A stretch of DNA of 7,506 nt from Oscillospiraceae bacterium (GTDB taxonomy: Bacteria; Bacillota; Clostridia; Oscillospirales; Ruminococcaceae). Both the position numbers and the translations under genes were made by a program. Positions 5,545 to 7,506 of this stretch are shown here, one piece after another. Under the pieces are notes generated by a model. That model ran no database searches and was not told where the DNA came from. It worked only from the letters and a program-made list of their open reading frames with translations. Location of the stretch: NCBI GenBank assembly GCA_900762805.1, contig CAAFHY010000171.1:1-7506 (forward strand). The letters are read 5' to 3'. Within the stretch, counting starts at the first letter, position 1; each line of letters opens with the position of its first letter.

Positions 5545-5631
5545 CTGCCTGCTGAAAGGCAGACACACCCAATGACCTCTGCTTGCAGAGATCTTCTGCA
5601 CCACTGAAAGCCAGGTGCGCCGCCAATGACC
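5545..5631 (-). repeat. Tandemly duplicated hairpin motif, 54-base period
   Basis: On the minus strand each copy starts with GGTCATTGG (5623-5631 and 5569-5577) and then forms a five-pair hairpin whose loop includes TTTCAG. The stems differ: GCACC/GGTGC (5598-5602 with 5614-5618) and CTGCC/GGCAG (5545-5549 with 5558-5562). Loop and flank are conserved while the stem sequences differ yet still pair, which suggests RNA structure is what is kept. A palindrome CTCTGCTTGCAGAG (5577-5590) lies between the copies. Confidence 0.55.
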
Positions 5632-5728
5632 CTCCCGACGGCACCTGAGCGCGCCGGGCAGCCGACCCGTTCCCGCTTCCAAAACCTACGGGCAGGTGGC
5701 CGCACCCTGCTTCAGCAATAGCAACGTC

Positions 5729-5770
5729 AATATAACACACCCGCGGCGGCGCTACCGTGACCGAGTCACA
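5729..5770 (-). promoter_or_regulatory. Second dyad plus extended -10 promoter
   Basis: The minus strand reads TGTGACTCGGTCACGG (5755-5770), then 20 bases, then TATATT (5729-5734) preceded by TGT, an extended -10. The dyad half-sites GTGAC/GTCAC are perfect. Fourteen of sixteen dyad-region bases and the dyad-to-hexamer distance are the same as at 4504-4545. Predicted start is near 5722, heading into the tandem motif. There is no consensus -35, consistent with activator-dependent use. Confidence 0.5.
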
Positions 5771-5895
5771 TTCGAGAAAAATTTTTTCTGCCCCAAGCAG
5801 ACAGACAGGAAAAGCAGGATGTCCATCACGTCTTTCCGGCAGGCTGCCCGCACAGCAGACACGTGCGGCAGAGACCGCGGCGTAACGGCAGGCAG

Positions 5896-5927
5896 GGCCG
5901 CACCGGCGCCAAGGCGCCGGTGCGGCC
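5896..5927. terminator. Perfect 15-bp GC-rich inverted repeat after the reductase gene
   Basis: GGCCGCACCGGCGCC (5896-5910) is the exact reverse complement of 5913-5927, with AA between. It begins 55 bases after the reductase stop, where a terminator would be expected, but neither side has a T-run. It could be a U-less terminator, an mRNA 3'-end stabiliser or a cruciform. Nearby 5844-5853/5863-5871 (CTGC-C-CGCAC with GTGCGGCAG) is another strong stem. Confidence 0.4.
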
Positions 5928-5981
5928 ACAATATCTTCGGAAAATTTCCCGGAAGCCGGCGAACAGCCCGCTGTCCCCTGC

Positions 5982-7506
5982 TCACCGCGCCTCGGCCTCG
6001 CGGGCGAGGCGATCCGCCTCCATGCTCCGGTAAAGCAGATAGCCGCCGCCGAAATTGTAGCAGTCAAAGCCCTCCTGCGACAGGATACGGCAGGCGATAT
6101 AGCTGCGCAGCCCCGACTGACACATGACACAGGCCGGCCGGCCGCGCTCCAGCTCATCAAGACGCTCGCGCAGATCGTCGAGCGGGATATTTATGTCAAA
6201 GCCCTCGGCGCGGCCCCGCGCATACTCGCCGGCCGTCCGTGTGTCGAGCAGCTGCATCTCCCCGCGAAGACTCGGCAGCTCCTCATAAAAGACCTGCTTC
6301 ACGCGGCCTGCCAGAACATTTTCCGCCGCATAGCCGGCCATATTGACGGGATCCTTGGCTGAGGAGAAGGGCGGCGCATAGGCGAGATCCAGATCCCTGA
6401 GCAGCGCCGCGCCGCCGCCGCTCTGCATCACAGCAGCTATGACGTCGATACGCTTGTCAACGCCCTCACCGCCGACAATCTGCGCGCCGAGCAGGCGGCC
6501 CTCCTTCTTTTCAAACAGCAGCTTGATGGTCATGAGCTGCCCGCCGGGGTAATAGCCGGCGTGGGAGACGGGAGAAAGAATGACCTTTTCGGCAGCCAGC
6601 CCCATGGCCCTGGCTGCGCGCTCGCTGAGGCCGGTAGAGGCGACCGTCAGATTAAACAGCTTGAGGATCGCCGTGCCGGCTGCGCCGCGGTAGCGGCTGT
6701 CAAGCCCGGCAATATTGTCGGCGGCGATGCGCCCCTGCTTGTTGGCAGGACCGGCCAGCGCAGCGCCCTTCTTTTCCCCGGTGATCGGATCGGTGACGGC
6801 GACGGCATCGCCCACGGCATAGATATCGGGGTCGGAGGTCTGCATCCGGTCGTTGACGGCAATGAGCCCGCGCACGCCCAGAGTAAGCCCGGCCGCCTTC
6901 GCAAGGCGGCTGTCGGGCGAAACGCCGACGGCCAGCAGCACCAGTCCGGCGACGAGCGCACGGCCGTCGGCCAGCCTGACGCGCACGCCGCTGCCGCACG
7001 GCTCAAAGGCGGCCACGCCGCTCCCCAGCCGCAGCCCGATGCCGCTGCGCCGCAGCTCTGCATGAAGAAAGCTGGCCATGTCGGCGTCGAGAGCCGGCAG
7101 CACCTGCCGCTGCAGCTCGACCAGCTCGACACGGAGGCCCAGCCGGCTGAGATTTTCCGCCATTTCCAGCCCGATGGCCCCGCCCCCGACGACAATGGCC
7201 GAGCGCAGACCCTTTTCGGTTATCTCCCTTCGGATGCGCAGCGCATCCTCAACGGTACGCAGCGCATAAATGCCCTGACTGTCGATGCCGGGAATGGGCG
7301 GCCGCAGAGGCGACGCGCCCGGTGACAGCAGCAGCTTGTCGTAGCTCTCGGTATATTCCTTTCCCGTGTCGAGGATGCGTACCGTCACCGTCCTGTTGGC
7401 GCGGTCGATGGCGAGCGCCTCGTGCCGCGTGCGCACATCGATGCGAAAGCGGTCCCACAGGCCCTCCGGGGTCTGCACCGTCAGGGCCGCCTCATCGCGG
7501 ATGATC
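5982..7506 (-). CDS. CoA-disulfide/persulfide reductase fused to rhodanese (partial, N-terminus missing)
   Basis: The frame is open from the window end, giving 507 visible residues starting IIRDEAALTVQTPEGL. By homology about 50-60 residues are missing, including the first FAD-binding GGxAGG and the active-site cysteine of the CoA-disulfide reductase family, so catalytic status cannot be judged here. Visible parts in order: second nucleotide-binding motif VVGGGAIGLEMAENL (106-120), FAD motif YAVGDAV (229-235), dimerisation domain with HAGYYPG and YAPPFSSAKDP (both tyrosine-containing segments conserved in the family), then a C-terminal rhodanese domain (about 405-500) with active loop CQSGLRS and C462. 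This matches CoADR-RHD/NADH-dependent persulfide reductases, which reduce CoA disulfide, CoA persulfide or polysulfide in the cytoplasm. It converges on perR and fits the thiol-stress theme. Confidence 0.92.
   Translation of the reverse strand, partial: IIRDEAALTVQTPEGLWDRFRIDVRTRHEALAIDRANRTVTVRILDTGKEYTESYDKLLLSPGASPLRPPIPGIDSQGIYALRTVEDALRIRREITEKGLRSAIVVGGGAIGLEMAENLSRLGLRVELVELQRQVLPALDADMASFLHAELRRSGIGLRLGSGVAAFEPCGSGVRVRLADGRALVAGLVLLAVGVSPDSRLAKAAGLTLGVRGLIAVNDRMQTSDPDIYAVGDAVAVTDPITGEKKGAALAGPANKQGRIAADNIAGLDSRYRGAAGTAILKLFNLTVASTGLSERAARAMGLAAEKVILSPVSHAGYYPGGQLMTIKLLFEKKEGRLLGAQIVGGEGVDKRIDVIAAVMQSGGGAALLRDLDLAYAPPFSSAKDPVNMAGYAAENVLAGRVKQVFYEELPSLRGEMQLLDTRTAGEYARGRAEGFDINIPLDDLRERLDELERGRPACVMCQSGLRSYIACRILSQEGFDCYNFGGGYLLYRSMEADRLAREAEAR

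Larger units (their letters stand above)
5450..5722 (-). ncRNA. Candidate small RNA with tandem hairpin motif and C8 tract
   Basis: A minus-strand RNA of about 270 bases is predicted from a start near 5722 to the terminator at 5450-5495. No protein I recognise is encoded. The body contains a duplicated motif (see the repeat entry), a small ATCTT/AAGAT hairpin (5523-5537) and an unpaired-looking C8 tract (complement of 5508-5515) just before the terminator stem. C-rich single-stranded tracts in Gram-positive sRNAs such as the Rsa RNAs and FsrA pair with ribosome binding sites; a similar role here is inference. It does not match a riboswitch or housekeeping RNA that I know. The alternative is that it is the 3' untranslated region of the reductase transcript. 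Confidence 0.45.

Noticed and set aside
5523..5705. 60-codon minus-strand ORF through the tandem motif
   Set aside because: The GGTCATTGG repeats keep frame at 54 bases but the TTTCAG elements are 52 apart, and stem-preserving differences fit RNA better than protein. No good ribosome site precedes it.
5450..5722. Known riboswitch or housekeeping RNA (cobalamin, T-box, glycine, SRP RNA, 6S)
   Set aside because: None of the conserved core sequences I know for these classes is present, and no minus-strand gene follows that a riboswitch could control.
5775..5789. A/T palindrome (AGAAAAA-TTTTTTCT) as a terminator or promoter
   Set aside because: No GC stem precedes the T-run and no -35/-10 pair of either orientation fits; it is only an A/T island.
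5462..6160. Long minus-strand ORF overlapping the reductase end and the structured gap
   Set aside because: It runs out of frame through the rhodanese domain and through hairpins and a terminator; no domain is recognisable.
7476..7478. GTG at 7478 as the start of the reductase gene
   Set aside because: The frame continues without a stop to the window edge and the extra residues (IIRDEAALT) fit the family, so this is an internal codon of a partial gene.

Overview
The window looks like part of a GC-rich, probably Gram-positive (Firmicutes-like) chromosome. Evidence is the GC-rich coding sequence with frequent GTG starts, strong AGGAGG-type ribosome binding sites, a lipobox-bearing MsrAB, a PerR-type Fur protein and a CoA-disulfide reductase fused to rhodanese. 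This assignment is an inference. The first ~100-240 bases are visibly AT-richer and may come from a different source.

Layout. Bases 1-102 hold the 3' end of an unidentified AT-rich ORF on +, followed by hairpin-rich non-coding DNA and a bidirectional terminator (253-284). From 4385 down to 355, all on -, runs one thiol-redox operon: small DUF6132-like membrane protein, lipoprotein MsrAB, thioredoxin (CPHC active site), thioredoxin reductase, CcdA, membrane-anchored TlpA-like thioredoxin. Divergent on + is a PerR-like peroxide sensor (GTG start at 4985) with its own promoter, leader hairpins and terminator. From 7506 to 5982 on - is most of a CoA-disulfide reductase-rhodanese fusion, N-terminus outside the window. 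Between it and perR (5375-5981) is non-coding DNA with two back-to-back terminators.

How the genes fit together. NADPH electrons should pass TrxB -> TrxA -> CcdA (across the membrane) -> TlpA-like protein -> lipoprotein MsrAB, which repairs oxidised methionine outside the membrane. This resembles the CcdA/Etrx/MsrAB surface-repair systems of Streptococcus pneumoniae, but here the cytoplasmic electron source is in the same operon. PerR and the CoA-disulfide/persulfide reductase make the whole window a peroxide and thiol-stress locus.

Most unusual observation. Two minus-strand sites, 4504-4545 and 5729-5770, share a dyad (GTGA-N5-TCAC) followed at identical 20-base spacing by an extended -10 hexamer. 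One is placed to drive the redox operon. The other sits in the intergenic region and would drive a ~270-nt RNA ending at the minus-strand terminator at 5450-5495. That RNA would carry a tandemly duplicated hairpin motif and a C8 tract. I read it as a candidate stress-co-regulated small RNA; it is a prediction from sequence only.
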